From Phycisphaeraceae bacterium (GTDB lineage: Bacteria > Planctomycetota > Phycisphaerae > Phycisphaerales > UBA1924), in assembly GCA_019636845.1 (NCBI GenBank), contig JAHBWV010000001.1, positions 2,294,001 to 2,358,000 on the forward strand: 64,000 nucleotides of DNA. The letters run 5' to 3'. A program made the translations under genes and the position numbers. Positions 8,530 through 17,324 of the stretch are shown piece by piece (positions within the stretch are counted from its first letter, which is position 1; every line of letters starts with the position of its first letter). Below the pieces are notes generated by a model. The model did no database searches. It was not told the origin of the DNA and saw only the letters and a list, made by a program, of their open reading frames with translations.

Positions 8530-9405
8530 ATGCACACGGACGGCACGGAGCAGTCGCCATGGATGAGCGTGCTGGCGAGCGGATCGTCGGGCAATTGCTC
8601 TGTCCTGTCATGGAACGAAGGAGCAAGACGAGCGGCGGCGTTGATCGATCTCGGGCTGAGCCCGAGACGGACTCGCAACTCGCTCGCCTCGCTCGGGCTT
8701 TCACTCGATGACATCTCGTTCGTGCTGTTGACGCATCTTGACAGCGACCACTTCCATTCCGGCTGGCTCAGAAAGGGACGTGTGCCGGGGCCATTGTGGA
8801 TGCACAGAAGGCATGTCGGGCGTGCGTCCCGAGAGGGGATCGCCACGCACCATACCGAGGTCTTCGACGAGAGCTTTCGTGAGCACGGCCTTGCCGCTTC
8901 GGTGCAGATGGCCTCGCACGACGAGCTCGGTGTCGCGACTTTCAGGATCGGCTTCACGCAGCATTCCGGCCAACTCGGGTTCGCAACGGATGTCGGTCGT
9001 GTGACGCCGGGGCTGATCGACCACCTTCGGCGGGTTGATGTCCTTGCGATCGAATCGAACTACTGCCCCAGACTCGAACTCGCCTCGGACCGGCCGGAGT
9101 TCCTCAAGCGCCGCATCATGGGCGGTAGCGGGCATATCTCAAACGAGGAGTCGGCTTCTGCCGCCCGAGCGATCGGGCCTCGGGAACACCTCGTGCTTCT
9201 GCACCTCTCGCGCCAGTGCAACAGCCCTTCGATCGCGCTTGGTCATCACGCGGGCATCGGCTGCCCGATCACTGTCTCCACCCATGCCGAGCCGACCATG
9301 CCGATTCGTATCCTCGGCACGGGCACGGCACCACTCTCGCCGCCCCGCGTGGAGACCCGGGTTGGGAAGCAATGGCAACTCTTCCCGGCAGGGCAGCACG
9401 CATGA
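8530..9405 (+). CDS. YycJ-like metallo-beta-lactamase-fold hydrolase
   Basis: A 291-residue MBL-fold protein. It opens with VLASGSSGNCSVL, typical of the YycJ (WalJ) exonuclease-like group, and has the family C-terminal segments GHISNEESA and LLHLSRQCNSPSIAL. The metal motif reads THLDSDH rather than the usual THxHxDH: the second His is Asp, which may change metal binding. The ATG at 8530 has a purine-rich upstream site and keeps the canonical N-terminus. The stop overlaps the next start by 4 bases (ATGA), opening a four-gene overlapping operon. Confidence 0.8.
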   Translation: MHTDGTEQSPWMSVLASGSSGNCSVLSWNEGARRAAALIDLGLSPRRTRNSLASLGLSLDDISFVLLTHLDSDHFHSGWLRKGRVPGPLWMHRRHVGRASREGIATHHTEVFDESFREHGLAASVQMASHDELGVATFRIGFTQHSGQLGFATDVGRVTPGLIDHLRRVDVLAIESNYCPRLELASDRPEFLKRRIMGGSGHISNEESASAARAIGPREHLVLLHLSRQCNSPSIALGHHAGIGCPITVSTHAEPTMPIRILGTGTAPLSPPRVETRVGKQWQLFPAGQHA

Positions 9406-10199
9406 GCGCAGCTCCGAATGAGCCGAGCAGACTGAAAGACCTGCGGCAGCAAGTCCGGCTGCTGCTTGGCCTGAGGGACACGATCACGGTCGATGGTGTT
9501 CGCTACGTGGAGCGCACCCATGAGCCGCTGCGTCGCGCACTCAGCAAGAAGGGGCGCGGGTACAAGGACTACGAAGTGACGTTCCGATCGGGCGAGCGCA
9601 TGCGAATACGCTACGCACCTTCACGCATCTACGCTGATATCGCCGGGCCTTCCGCGCTCGCTCCGTACCGCCCAGCCGACACGCTGATCCGGCCTGGTGC
9701 GCGGCTGCTCGTGATCGATGCCGGAACCGGCTTCGGTGCCGCGTGGCTTGTCCAGCGTGTCGGTCCCGCGGGTGCCATCGTCGCTCTTGAAGAAGATGGT
9801 GAGAGTTCACACTATGCGAACAGGAGATACACGCTGCCCAACGTCGCGTTCGAGCGCGGCTCTACCGAATCGCTGAGGGGCGAACTCGACGGCTCATTTG
9901 AGGGTGTGGTCGCGCTCGCCGTGCTTCGTCGCGAGCACGATGAGCGTGCGGCACAGATCCTCGAACTCTGGCGTGTTCTTCGGCCCGGCGGGTGGATGCT
10001 CCTCGGCGGACCGGCTGCGGGCGAGGCGATTGCAACCATCCTGATCGAGTCTGGCGTGCAGAACGCTGAGATCGCGACATCAGAAGTCGTGACCCGTGGA
10101 CCAGAGGGGCTGATGACCTTCCTCGTTCGCAAGGGCGTGCCGACGGCATCAGAGTTTCGGAGCGAATCCGAAGCCGACGAGGGTCCGACCGATGCCTGA
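9402..10199 (+). CDS. SAM methyltransferase-like (Rossmann-fold) protein
   Basis: A protein of 265 residues. The first 110 residues do not match a family I recognise. From about 115 there is a class I methyltransferase-like core: LLVIDAGTGFGAAWLVQRVG (motif I), IVALEEDGESSHYANRRY (motif II acidic end), then LWRVLRPGGWMLLGG (post-motif III). Substrate unknown. Position between a YycJ-like hydrolase and a glycosyltransferase-like gene, with overlaps on both sides (4 and 8 bases), suggests co-translation. A non-enzymatic Rossmann protein cannot be excluded. Confidence 0.65.
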   Translation: MSAAPNEPSRLKDLRQQVRLLLGLRDTITVDGVRYVERTHEPLRRALSKKGRGYKDYEVTFRSGERMRIRYAPSRIYADIAGPSALAPYRPADTLIRPGARLLVIDAGTGFGAAWLVQRVGPAGAIVALEEDGESSHYANRRYTLPNVAFERGSTESLRGELDGSFEGVVALAVLRREHDERAAQILELWRVLRPGGWMLLGGPAAGEAIATILIESGVQNAEIATSEVVTRGPEGLMTFLVRKGVPTASEFRSESEADEGPTDA

Positions 10200-11145
10200 G
10201 CAAGGCACGCCCAGCATGGAAGTCGTTCCATCGATCGTTCCGGGCGATTCGCTGACCCGGTTCGATCGGGAGGAGCCATGGAAGTCTGTCACGCTGGCGA
10301 TCTCGGGCTTCCGCGACGGCTGCGAGCTTCGGCCTGTCCTTCGCGACTGGATCGAGTTCATTGGGGGTAGACCCGGGGAGATCGTCTACGTTGATGGCGG
10401 CTCGCCTCGTTCGACTGTTCGCCGCCTTACGGGCATGCTGCACGAGGGCCTGATCGACAGACTCGAGCTTCTCACGCCCGGGCACTACGAGAACCACCGC
10501 GATCGCTGCTACATCCAGGAGTATCGTGCGGGGCGGCTTGCGACGCTTCCTTACATCATGTTCGTGAAGATGGACACGCTGCCGTATCGTCGCGGGCTGA
10601 GCAGCTGGCTCGCTGAGGACCTGGCAGCACTCGATCGGCACGATGTCTTCGCGATCACACACTCGCATCAGGACAACCCTCCGATCGGGCGCGAAGGGCC
10701 GTACTTTGTGTTTGATTTCACGAGTCTGAACTTCGGGCTTATGAAGCGGAGCGTCTTTGAACGCTCGATCGAGGACCAGATCGGCGACCTTGTGCGGAGC
10801 AACTTCCGAGGCGAGTATCCGGCCAAGATTCGCACGGAGGATCGCTTCAAGCGGATGCTGGTCGAGTGGCTCTGGCATCATCAGGTCATCGAGCACGGCT
10901 TGAAGACGCTCGGAAGGGCGGAGTCGATCGATTTCACGATCAACCATGTCAACAAGCGCGGGCGAGAGCTGCTGCGTATCCGACGCGCGTACCGCGCGCG
11001 GAAGGGGCTTGATCGTTTCTACGACGCGTCGTTGTACTACAGACCGCCACACGGACCCATCAAGGGATTCGGAAAGAAGATCGAGGAATCCGTGCGAGGT
11101 GTTCGCGATAGAGTGCTGAAACAACGAAAGGCCAGCGGATCATGA
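10192..11145 (+). CDS. Glycosyltransferase-like protein
   Basis: A protein of 317 residues. The pattern suggests a GT-A fold: LAISGFRDGCELRPVLRDWI then EIVYVDGGSPRSTVRRL near the N-terminus (nucleotide-binding first strand and loop), and a candidate DxD-equivalent in MFVKMDTLPYRRG near residue 125. The C-terminal 60 residues are strongly basic (RELLRIRRAYRARKG, GKKIEESVRGVRDRVLKQRK) and may bind membrane or nucleic acid. No membrane helix. It overlaps both neighbours (8 and 4 bases). Donor and acceptor unknown; family assignment is tentative. Confidence 0.5.
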   Translation: MPEQGTPSMEVVPSIVPGDSLTRFDREEPWKSVTLAISGFRDGCELRPVLRDWIEFIGGRPGEIVYVDGGSPRSTVRRLTGMLHEGLIDRLELLTPGHYENHRDRCYIQEYRAGRLATLPYIMFVKMDTLPYRRGLSSWLAEDLAALDRHDVFAITHSHQDNPPIGREGPYFVFDFTSLNFGLMKRSVFERSIEDQIGDLVRSNFRGEYPAKIRTEDRFKRMLVEWLWHHQVIEHGLKTLGRAESIDFTINHVNKRGRELLRIRRAYRARKGLDRFYDASLYYRPPHGPIKGFGKKIEESVRGVRDRVLKQRKASGS

Positions 11146-11807
11146 GCACGGACGCGATCGGTGCTGTCGTCTTCGACTGGGGTGGTGTCATCCTGCGGAT
11201 CTGTCGCTCCTGGGAAGAAGGGTGCGATCGCGCCGGCGTTGCACGTCGGGAACGCCCCGGTGGCGAGGCGATGACGCTGGAGCGGCGTCGCCTCAATGGC
11301 CTGTATCAGACCGGGATGATCGATTGCGAGACGTACTTTGACGGCGTTGCAGCGACGACCATGGGCGTGTACGCGGCATCCGATGTTCGGCGTGTGCATG
11401 ACGCGTGGCTTGTCGAGGAGTACGACGGCGTGCGGGCATTGATCGAGGAGCTGAACGGCTCTGGGCGTGTGCAGACAGGCCTGCTCTCGAACACGAGCCA
11501 CAGGCACTGGCTTCGGCACATGCCGACCGGCAACGGTGCCGCGGACTTTCCGACGATCGGGCTGCTCCAACACAAGCACGCGAGCCATCTGCTCAAGCTC
11601 GCGAAGCCGAGCATCGACATCCATCGCGCCTTTGAGAGAGAGTCCGGGCTGGTCGCTTCTCAGATCCTATTCTTCGACGACTTGGCAGAGAACATCAGCG
11701 GAGCCCGTGCCGCAGGATGGCACGCGGTCCAGATCGACCACACGGGCGATACCGCGTCGCAGATGCGAGCGACCCTTCGATCGCTCGGGATCCTTGACGA
11801 CGGCTGA
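11142..11807 (+). CDS. HAD-superfamily hydrolase
   Basis: A 221-residue HAD-like phosphatase. Motif I is VVFDWGGVIL, in which the usual second Asp of DxD is replaced by Gly, as is common in the YihX/epoxide-hydrolase-like HAD group. Motif II is TGLLSNTSHRHW, the motif III Lys is in LAKPSIDIHRAF, and motif IV is ILFFDDLAENISGARAAGW. Likely a small-molecule phosphatase; substrate unknown. Last gene of the overlapping operon starting at 8530. Confidence 0.85.
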   Translation: MSTDAIGAVVFDWGGVILRICRSWEEGCDRAGVARRERPGGEAMTLERRRLNGLYQTGMIDCETYFDGVAATTMGVYAASDVRRVHDAWLVEEYDGVRALIEELNGSGRVQTGLLSNTSHRHWLRHMPTGNGAADFPTIGLLQHKHASHLLKLAKPSIDIHRAFERESGLVASQILFFDDLAENISGARAAGWHAVQIDHTGDTASQMRATLRSLGILDDG

Positions 11808-11828
11808 ACAAAGCGAGATCGAGATCAG

Positions 11829-13091
11829 TCACTCGCGCGGGGCGGCCGGTTCTTCTTCTGCGAGGCGCCAGAGACGCAGATCGCGGAACTCGATCCTGCT
11901 ACCGGGGTGGTGGGCCTGCAACGCGATGTAGCCGTCCGCAAAGTCGGTCTGCTGTGAGTCGGTCATCAGGATCCCGTTGATCCAAGTCTGGATGTGGTTG
12001 CCATGTGCTCGGACTCGATAATCGAACCAAGCCCCATCGCGGGTCACGAGCCGAGAGCCAAGCTGTCTGTTGTAGAGCGATCCGGTGTAGTTCTTCGCAT
12101 CGTGGTTATCGATCTGGGCTTCATAGCCACGAGGCCACGAGTTGGGATCTTCGGTGCGCGGCTCCGCCCTGAAGTAGATGCCGCTGTTGCCTCGCTCACC
12201 AACTCGCACGAGCGCCCGCAGCTCGAAGTCGCTGTAACGCTCCAGAGTGAAGAGGTGCCCCGGTCCATCTGATCCGACAAGCGTGCCGTCTTGCATCGCC
12301 CATGTGCCGCTGCCGCGCTTGACCCAACCGGACATATCCGGCGTGAGAAGTTGCACGTACCCGTCGCGATCCGGATCCGGAGAAAGGTCCCTGATCCGGA
12401 GATTCCTGTACCTGACAGCATCGCCATGATCCTGCAGCGAGATGTACCCGATCGGCATGCGCGCGTTCAGCGGGCTTGGATTGTCCCGCGTGTGGATATA
12501 GCCGCGCCCGTCGATCTTCTCGTTGTCATGCACCTTGATGCCATTCAGCCAGACATTCAGCGTGTCGCCGTTCAGCGAGATGTGGTACGTGTTCCACTCC
12601 CCGGCCGGCTTGCACGCCTGGACACTCGGCGGGATGGCGTTATAGACCGCGCCGCACACACCGTCGCTGATCGGCTTTCCGTGCGAGTCAAAGACCTGGA
12701 CCTCAAACCCGGTGAACGCGGGATCGCCGTTGCTCGATCCTCGCAACCCGACGCCGCTGTTGCCGTTGGGTGGAAGGAGGAACTCGAGCGACAACTCGAA
12801 GTCACGATACATCTTCGTCGTGCGGAGCCACCAACCCTTTCCCGGCTTGACGACGCGCAGTTCTCCATCGACCGCGGCCCACGCGTCGGGCTCACCCCAC
12901 GTCGTCCAACCGCTCAGATCCTTGCCGTTGAACAGATCCACCCAGCCCGGACCGCCTGAAACCGGTGGCGGGCTGTGAATACCCGCTGAGGTGGCGGGCG
13001 TCGCATCGGACTGGGCGAGCGTGGACATGAACGGCACGCTCGACGCGACGAGGATCGACACGAACACAGAGATCGAACGAGTGGACATCAT
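11829..13091 (-). CDS. Secreted protein with two DUF1080 domains
   Basis: A protein of 420 residues with a signal peptide (ISVFVSILVASSVPFMSTLAQS). It has two concanavalin-like DUF1080 (3-keto-disaccharide hydrolase) domains: the first from about residue 47 (WVDLFNGKDLSGWTTWG, then FELSLEFLLPPNGNSGVGLR, ending YISLQDHGDAVRYRNLRI), the second from about 240 (SGWVKRGSGTWAMQDGTLVG, then LRALVRVGERGNSGIYFRAE, ending IALQAHHPGSRIEFRDLRLW). AGGAG lies 5 bases before the start. This family is greatly expanded in planctomycetes and acts on, or binds, oligosaccharides outside the cytoplasm. It lies 55 bases downstream of the acetylesterase fusion gene in the same direction and probably belongs to its operon. 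Confidence 0.85.
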   Translation of the reverse strand: MMSTRSISVFVSILVASSVPFMSTLAQSDATPATSAGIHSPPPVSGGPGWVDLFNGKDLSGWTTWGEPDAWAAVDGELRVVKPGKGWWLRTTKMYRDFELSLEFLLPPNGNSGVGLRGSSNGDPAFTGFEVQVFDSHGKPISDGVCGAVYNAIPPSVQACKPAGEWNTYHISLNGDTLNVWLNGIKVHDNEKIDGRGYIHTRDNPSPLNARMPIGYISLQDHGDAVRYRNLRIRDLSPDPDRDGYVQLLTPDMSGWVKRGSGTWAMQDGTLVGSDGPGHLFTLERYSDFELRALVRVGERGNSGIYFRAEPRTEDPNSWPRGYEAQIDNHDAKNYTGSLYNRQLGSRLVTRDGAWFDYRVRAHGNHIQTWINGILMTDSQQTDFADGYIALQAHHPGSRIEFRDLRLWRLAEEEPAAPRE

Positions 13092-13146
13092 GCGGACTCC
13101 TGCGTGGCGCGCCCGAGGTGGGGTACGGCCGTTTTCAGAGAGTGGA

Positions 13147-16100
13147 TCAGTTCAACGGCTTCACGTAGATGTTCGAGAACTCAATCGGATCACCGTGGTG
13201 CTGGAGCCCGATTGGTCCCGAGGCGGGCACACCGGGAAGGTGAGCGTCCTTGATCACGGTCTTGCCATTCAGTTGAACCGTGAGACGCTCGCCCTTCATC
13301 GTGATCACAAAGCGATTCCACTCCCCAAGAGGGGCGTCGGCGTTCTCACTTGGCGTGACGGCGGCCCGCACTGCCGGAGGCATGCTCATGTCCGTGCGGT
13401 AGCCGTAGACCTCGCCCGAACCGACGGGCCAGCACCAGATGTTGACCTGGCTCTTCTCACTTCCTCGCAGGTAGATGCCGCTATCGCCGGCTTCTTTGAC
13501 GCGAGCCGTGACAGGTCTTCCCTCCGAATCGATACGCTGAGATCCGTCGCTGTCGATCACGGGTCTGTCTACTTCACGCGCAGGCCCAGTCCACCTCCAG
13601 TCCGCGACGAGCACAAAGTCTCGGAACTCCTGCTCGGTCCACAGGTGATTACCCTTGCCGTCATACGAGAGGATGTAGTCGTTCGCTCGCCAGTGACCAT
13701 CGTTCGCGGGGTTTGCACGCCATCCCGCGAGATCCACCCCGTTGTAGAGACTCGTGAACCCCTCATCGAGTTTCGCGACATGAGAGTCCGAGAGCGGAGC
13801 GGACGAGGGCGGGAGTTCCTTGATGAGCAGGTTCCTGAAGTGAACCTCTGATCCCTCGGACTCCAGGCAGATGTATCCCTTTCGAGGCGAGGCCTCGCGC
13901 CCGCGGGTCACGACCTTGCCGTTGACCGCGAGCGTGATCTCTCCGTTGACACACTCGATCCGGTAGTGATTCCAATCGGGAGAGGGGAGCATGCGTTTCT
14001 CTGTAGGAAAGGCCCTGGTTCCGCCGCGGCCGTTCTCGGGAACCATCGTTGCTCCCCATATCGGGAAGATATCGCCATCGCTGGTGAACCAGTCGCCCTC
14101 GAGCCCATCCATGACCTGCACCTCGACCGAACGGGTGAAGGGCTGGCCTCGGGCCGGCATCGGATCGGACCAGACAAAGATGCCGGCGTTCCCGCCGGCT
14201 CGCATATGACGGAACTCGACCTCCATGATGAAGTTCTCGTAGTGCCTCTCGGTGCGGAGGAGCCCCGTCGGGAAGCCCGAGCAGATGATCATTCCATCAC
14301 GCACCTGCCACGTTGAGGGCGCACAGTTGATGTTGAACCAGCCCGAGAGGTCCTTGCCGTTGAAGAGGGGCGTGAATCCCGGCTCTGTGGTGAGATGAAC
14401 TGTGCGTCCGTCATCGACATATTCGACTTCTGATGCGGACCATGAGTCTGTCCGGAAGGGCGCGGCAGGCAACCCGGATGAGCCGAAGATCACAGCTTCG
14501 GGCGATGAGGCCCACGCGTAGCGAACCGCTACAGGGGCTGGTACCGAGGGGTGTGTGAGCACGAGCGCGTCACCCTCTACCCTCGCGCCGGCGGGCCTGA
14601 ACTTTCGGTCTTCGCCAGCGATCCAGATTTGGGGCACCGCGCTCTGGCGCAGCTCCATCCCGTCGGCGTGATCGAACGTGATCCGCATCTCGGGTCCGCG
14701 GGTGTTGACACCCGATGGGATCGGCCCGGACCACTCGATGCCATCCTGTCCGTATGTGTTCGCCAGGGCGATCGATGCAAGCCGCAGGCCGACATCCCGC
14801 TTGTTTGCCGGATGGATATCCGCGGGGTTGCCGATATCCAGCGTGACCGCCATGGCGGTATTGCTCGTGACGAGTGACTTCTGCTGAGATTCGCGCAGTT
14901 CTGCGACAAGATGCGGATTCACGTTCGGATAGCGGTACGGCGCGATCTGAACAAAGTAGAAGGGAAACTCGCCCTGTCCCCACGCGTTGCGCCACCCCTC
15001 GATCATCGCGGGGAAGAGACGCGCGTAGAGCGGCGGATTCCCGATGTTCGATTCACCCTGGTACCAGATCACGCCCCGTATCGCGAAGGGGACGATCGGT
15101 GCGATCATGCCGTTGTAGAGCGAGGTCGGCGTCCCGGGTCCGATCTGGGGCGCGTTCGTCATCGGCGGGAGCTCCCGCATGGTTGGACCGAGGGCGTATC
15201 TCCACGATCCCGCGATCGAGATGGATTGCTCTGAAGGCCCAACACCAGCGACCAGCTTGACCTCGTGCGCCCTGCCGCTCGCGGTGCCGATCGCGCCGAG
15301 ACCTCCCGTGTCGAGCACCCGCACGGCGACAACGTTCCGACCCGGTCGCAGCAAGCCCGCGGGAATCTCGTACTCACGGGGCTCTGCCCACTTCCCATCC
15401 GAGTGCGTCGCGCCGATCTGCTTTCCGTTGAGCCAGACGGTGTCCCGATCGTCGATCGGCCCGAGATGCAGCCGCCCTGCGCCGCCGCCCCCCGCGCCGG
15501 CAAACTCAGGCGTCAGATCGATCGTGTGTCGGAAGTAGACGATCCCGTCATGGCGCCCGAGCTCATCACCGGCGAAGACGCCGGGAACCTCCATGATGCT
15601 CCACGCAGAGTCGTCGAAGGTGTCGGTGATCCACTCCCGCGGCTGTCGTTTGGCGCCGGGCTGGTCCAATCCCTCCCACCATCGTCTCTCCCACCCCTCG
15701 GTGACTGAGTCTCTTGTCTGTGGATCACGAGCCGTTGCAACGAATTCGAGCTGTGATGCGAATTCAGGGAACTTCGCGAGAGTCGGCTCGCTTGACCATG
15801 CCTGCGCGGGCGTCCCGCCCCAATCCGCGCTGATGATTCCGACCGGGACATTGAGTGTTGATGAGATCTCGCGTGCGAAGTAGTAGCCAACTGCCGAGAA
15901 CTTTGCGGCGCTCTCGGGTGTGCAAGTGGTCCATTCGCCCTCGCAGTCGATCCTCGGATGCAGCGAAATGGTGTTCTTGACCGTGAAGAGTCTGACCATC
16001 GGATCCGATGCGCGAGCGATCTCCGCTTGTGCCCCTTCGGTCGCTGCCAACGGCCACTCCATGTTGGACTGGCCCGAGCAGACCCAGACCTCTCCGATAA

Positions 16101-16416
16101 GAACGTCCCTGAAGACCTTCGTGGTTGTGCCCTGCACGGTGAGCGTTGTTGGTCCGGCGGCGGACTCGGGCGTTGAGAGTCTCACGACCCACTGCCCTTT
16201 CGCATCAGCGACGACGTCTTCGCTCTTGCCGGGATTCCACGATCCGGTCACCCTGACGCGTTCGCCAGGAGATGCCCAGCCCCAGACAGGGACGAGGGCA
16301 TCTCGCTGCAGGACCATGCCATCGCCGAAGATCGCGGGCATGCCGATGTCCGCTGCTGCGGAGGACGACCAGATGACGAGAGCAAGAGCGGCGTTACGCA
16401 CGATGGACACTTGCAT
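13147..16416 (-). CDS. Sialate O-acetylesterase fused to two DUF1080 domains
   Basis: A 1089-residue exported protein. The start at 16416 follows GGAGG and yields a signal peptide (ALALVIWSSSAAA). The N-terminal 2/3 is a sialate 9-O-acetylesterase (SGNH-type): catalytic Ser in VCSGQSNMEWPL (about residue 116), GVIWYQGESN, and the Asp-His pair in DIGNPADIHPANKRDVG. A GH2-like jelly-roll insertion (GRLHLGPIDDRDTVWLNGKQ) interrupts it, as is common in this family. From about residue 675 follow two DUF1080 domains (FTPLFNGKDLSGWF and FTSLYNGVDLAGWR). It likely removes acetyl groups from exported or scavenged polysaccharide and binds or further degrades the sugar. Three-part fusions of this kind are longer than ordinary 450-650 residue esterases. 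Confidence 0.88.
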   Translation of the reverse strand: MQVSIVRNAALALVIWSSSAAADIGMPAIFGDGMVLQRDALVPVWGWASPGERVRVTGSWNPGKSEDVVADAKGQWVVRLSTPESAAGPTTLTVQGTTTKVFRDVLIGEVWVCSGQSNMEWPLAATEGAQAEIARASDPMVRLFTVKNTISLHPRIDCEGEWTTCTPESAAKFSAVGYYFAREISSTLNVPVGIISADWGGTPAQAWSSEPTLAKFPEFASQLEFVATARDPQTRDSVTEGWERRWWEGLDQPGAKRQPREWITDTFDDSAWSIMEVPGVFAGDELGRHDGIVYFRHTIDLTPEFAGAGGGGAGRLHLGPIDDRDTVWLNGKQIGATHSDGKWAEPREYEIPAGLLRPGRNVVAVRVLDTGGLGAIGTASGRAHEVKLVAGVGPSEQSISIAGSWRYALGPTMRELPPMTNAPQIGPGTPTSLYNGMIAPIVPFAIRGVIWYQGESNIGNPPLYARLFPAMIEGWRNAWGQGEFPFYFVQIAPYRYPNVNPHLVAELRESQQKSLVTSNTAMAVTLDIGNPADIHPANKRDVGLRLASIALANTYGQDGIEWSGPIPSGVNTRGPEMRITFDHADGMELRQSAVPQIWIAGEDRKFRPAGARVEGDALVLTHPSVPAPVAVRYAWASSPEAVIFGSSGLPAAPFRTDSWSASEVEYVDDGRTVHLTTEPGFTPLFNGKDLSGWFNINCAPSTWQVRDGMIICSGFPTGLLRTERHYENFIMEVEFRHMRAGGNAGIFVWSDPMPARGQPFTRSVEVQVMDGLEGDWFTSDGDIFPIWGATMVPENGRGGTRAFPTEKRMLPSPDWNHYRIECVNGEITLAVNGKVVTRGREASPRKGYICLESEGSEVHFRNLLIKELPPSSAPLSDSHVAKLDEGFTSLYNGVDLAGWRANPANDGHWRANDYILSYDGKGNHLWTEQEFRDFVLVADWRWTGPAREVDRPVIDSDGSQRIDSEGRPVTARVKEAGDSGIYLRGSEKSQVNIWCWPVGSGEVYGYRTDMSMPPAVRAAVTPSENADAPLGEWNRFVITMKGERLTVQLNGKTVIKDAHLPGVPASGPIGLQHHGDPIEFSNIYVKPLN

Positions 16417-16510
16417 ATGACCTCCAACAACTGTGGGAGGTGCAGTGTAACGCGATCGTGCCTGCGCTGCTTCCAGAGTCCTCGACCGACACCCGCAGGC
16501 GCCAGCCCGA

Positions 16511-17203
16511 TCACTTGGCGGATTCGGCTTTCTCGTCCGCCTGGGGCGCGAACATCTCCGGCTTGGCCTTCTTCCACGCTTCATCGAGCTTCGCGATGTG
16601 AACGCCGGGGTTCTTGAAAAACTCGCCAGCGCAACCCTCGCAGCAGAGACGCACAAGGCGATTCGCAACGACGATCTCGGTGACCTCTTCCGCCCCCAGT
16701 TCTTCCCCCGCGATCAGGCAGACGCTGAGCGGATACCCGGTGCTCTGCGTGCTCTTGACGAGCTTGTCGAGCTTTGCAAGTGTCGCTGCGGGATCCTTCC
16801 GAAACTCGGTCGCGCACGCGTCGCAGCAGAACCGAACAAGTCTGTTATGCCACACAACCTCGACGACATCACCCGCGGCCCCCAGGTGCTCGCCCGAAAT
16901 GAGGCATTGTTTCGTGGGATAGAAGGGCGCCTGATCCTTGGCCATCTCCTTGTCAACCTCCGCGAGGGATGACTTCAGGTCCTCCTGGAATGCCTCGACG
17001 CAGTCGTCGCAACAGAATCGGATCTCGCGCCCGTCATAGACGCGGACGACAGGATCCTGTAGCTCACCGATCTCGTGGTACGCCACGGGGCAATCCCGAA
17101 GCGAGAATGGATCTCCGACGCGATCGCTCGATATTGCTGCGAGAGCAGAAGATAGTGCGACAACGACGAGTCCAGAGCAGGGCTTCAGAGCGGCGAGCAT
17201 CAT
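16511..17203 (-). CDS. Exported protein with three TRASH/YHS-like Cys repeats
   Basis: A protein of 230 residues with a signal peptide and AAGGAG just before the start. It contains three related modules of about 60 residues, each with an early Cys and a FCCxxC cluster: CPVAYHEIG ... IRFCCDDCVEAFQED; CLISGEHLG ... VRFCCDACATEFRKD; CLIAGEELG ... VRLCCEGCAGEFFKN. This is the layout of TRASH/YHS-type metal-binding domains. Each is followed by a helix ending in KLDK or similar. The C-terminus is charged. It is likely a periplasmic metal-binding or metal-sensing protein; metal unknown. It lies upstream of the acetylesterase fusion and downstream of the WYL regulator, all in one direction. Confidence 0.75.
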   Translation of the reverse strand: MMLAALKPCSGLVVVALSSALAAISSDRVGDPFSLRDCPVAYHEIGELQDPVVRVYDGREIRFCCDDCVEAFQEDLKSSLAEVDKEMAKDQAPFYPTKQCLISGEHLGAAGDVVEVVWHNRLVRFCCDACATEFRKDPAATLAKLDKLVKSTQSTGYPLSVCLIAGEELGAEEVTEIVVANRLVRLCCEGCAGEFFKNPGVHIAKLDEAWKKAKPEMFAPQADEKAESAK

Positions 17204-17324
17204 TCACTCCTTGCGGCAGGATGCACGCCGCGTGTCGCACGATTCTTGCACCCTTCCTTCGAGTGTGCGCGACCCGACGGACAAGCATTTTCGAAGGTTC
17301 TTCGGGCCTCACCGTTCCGACCGG

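Noticed and set aside
9862..11124. 420-codon open frame on the minus strand
   Set aside because: Antisense to the methyltransferase-like and glycosyltransferase-like genes, which have coupled starts and family motifs; the product shows no motif.
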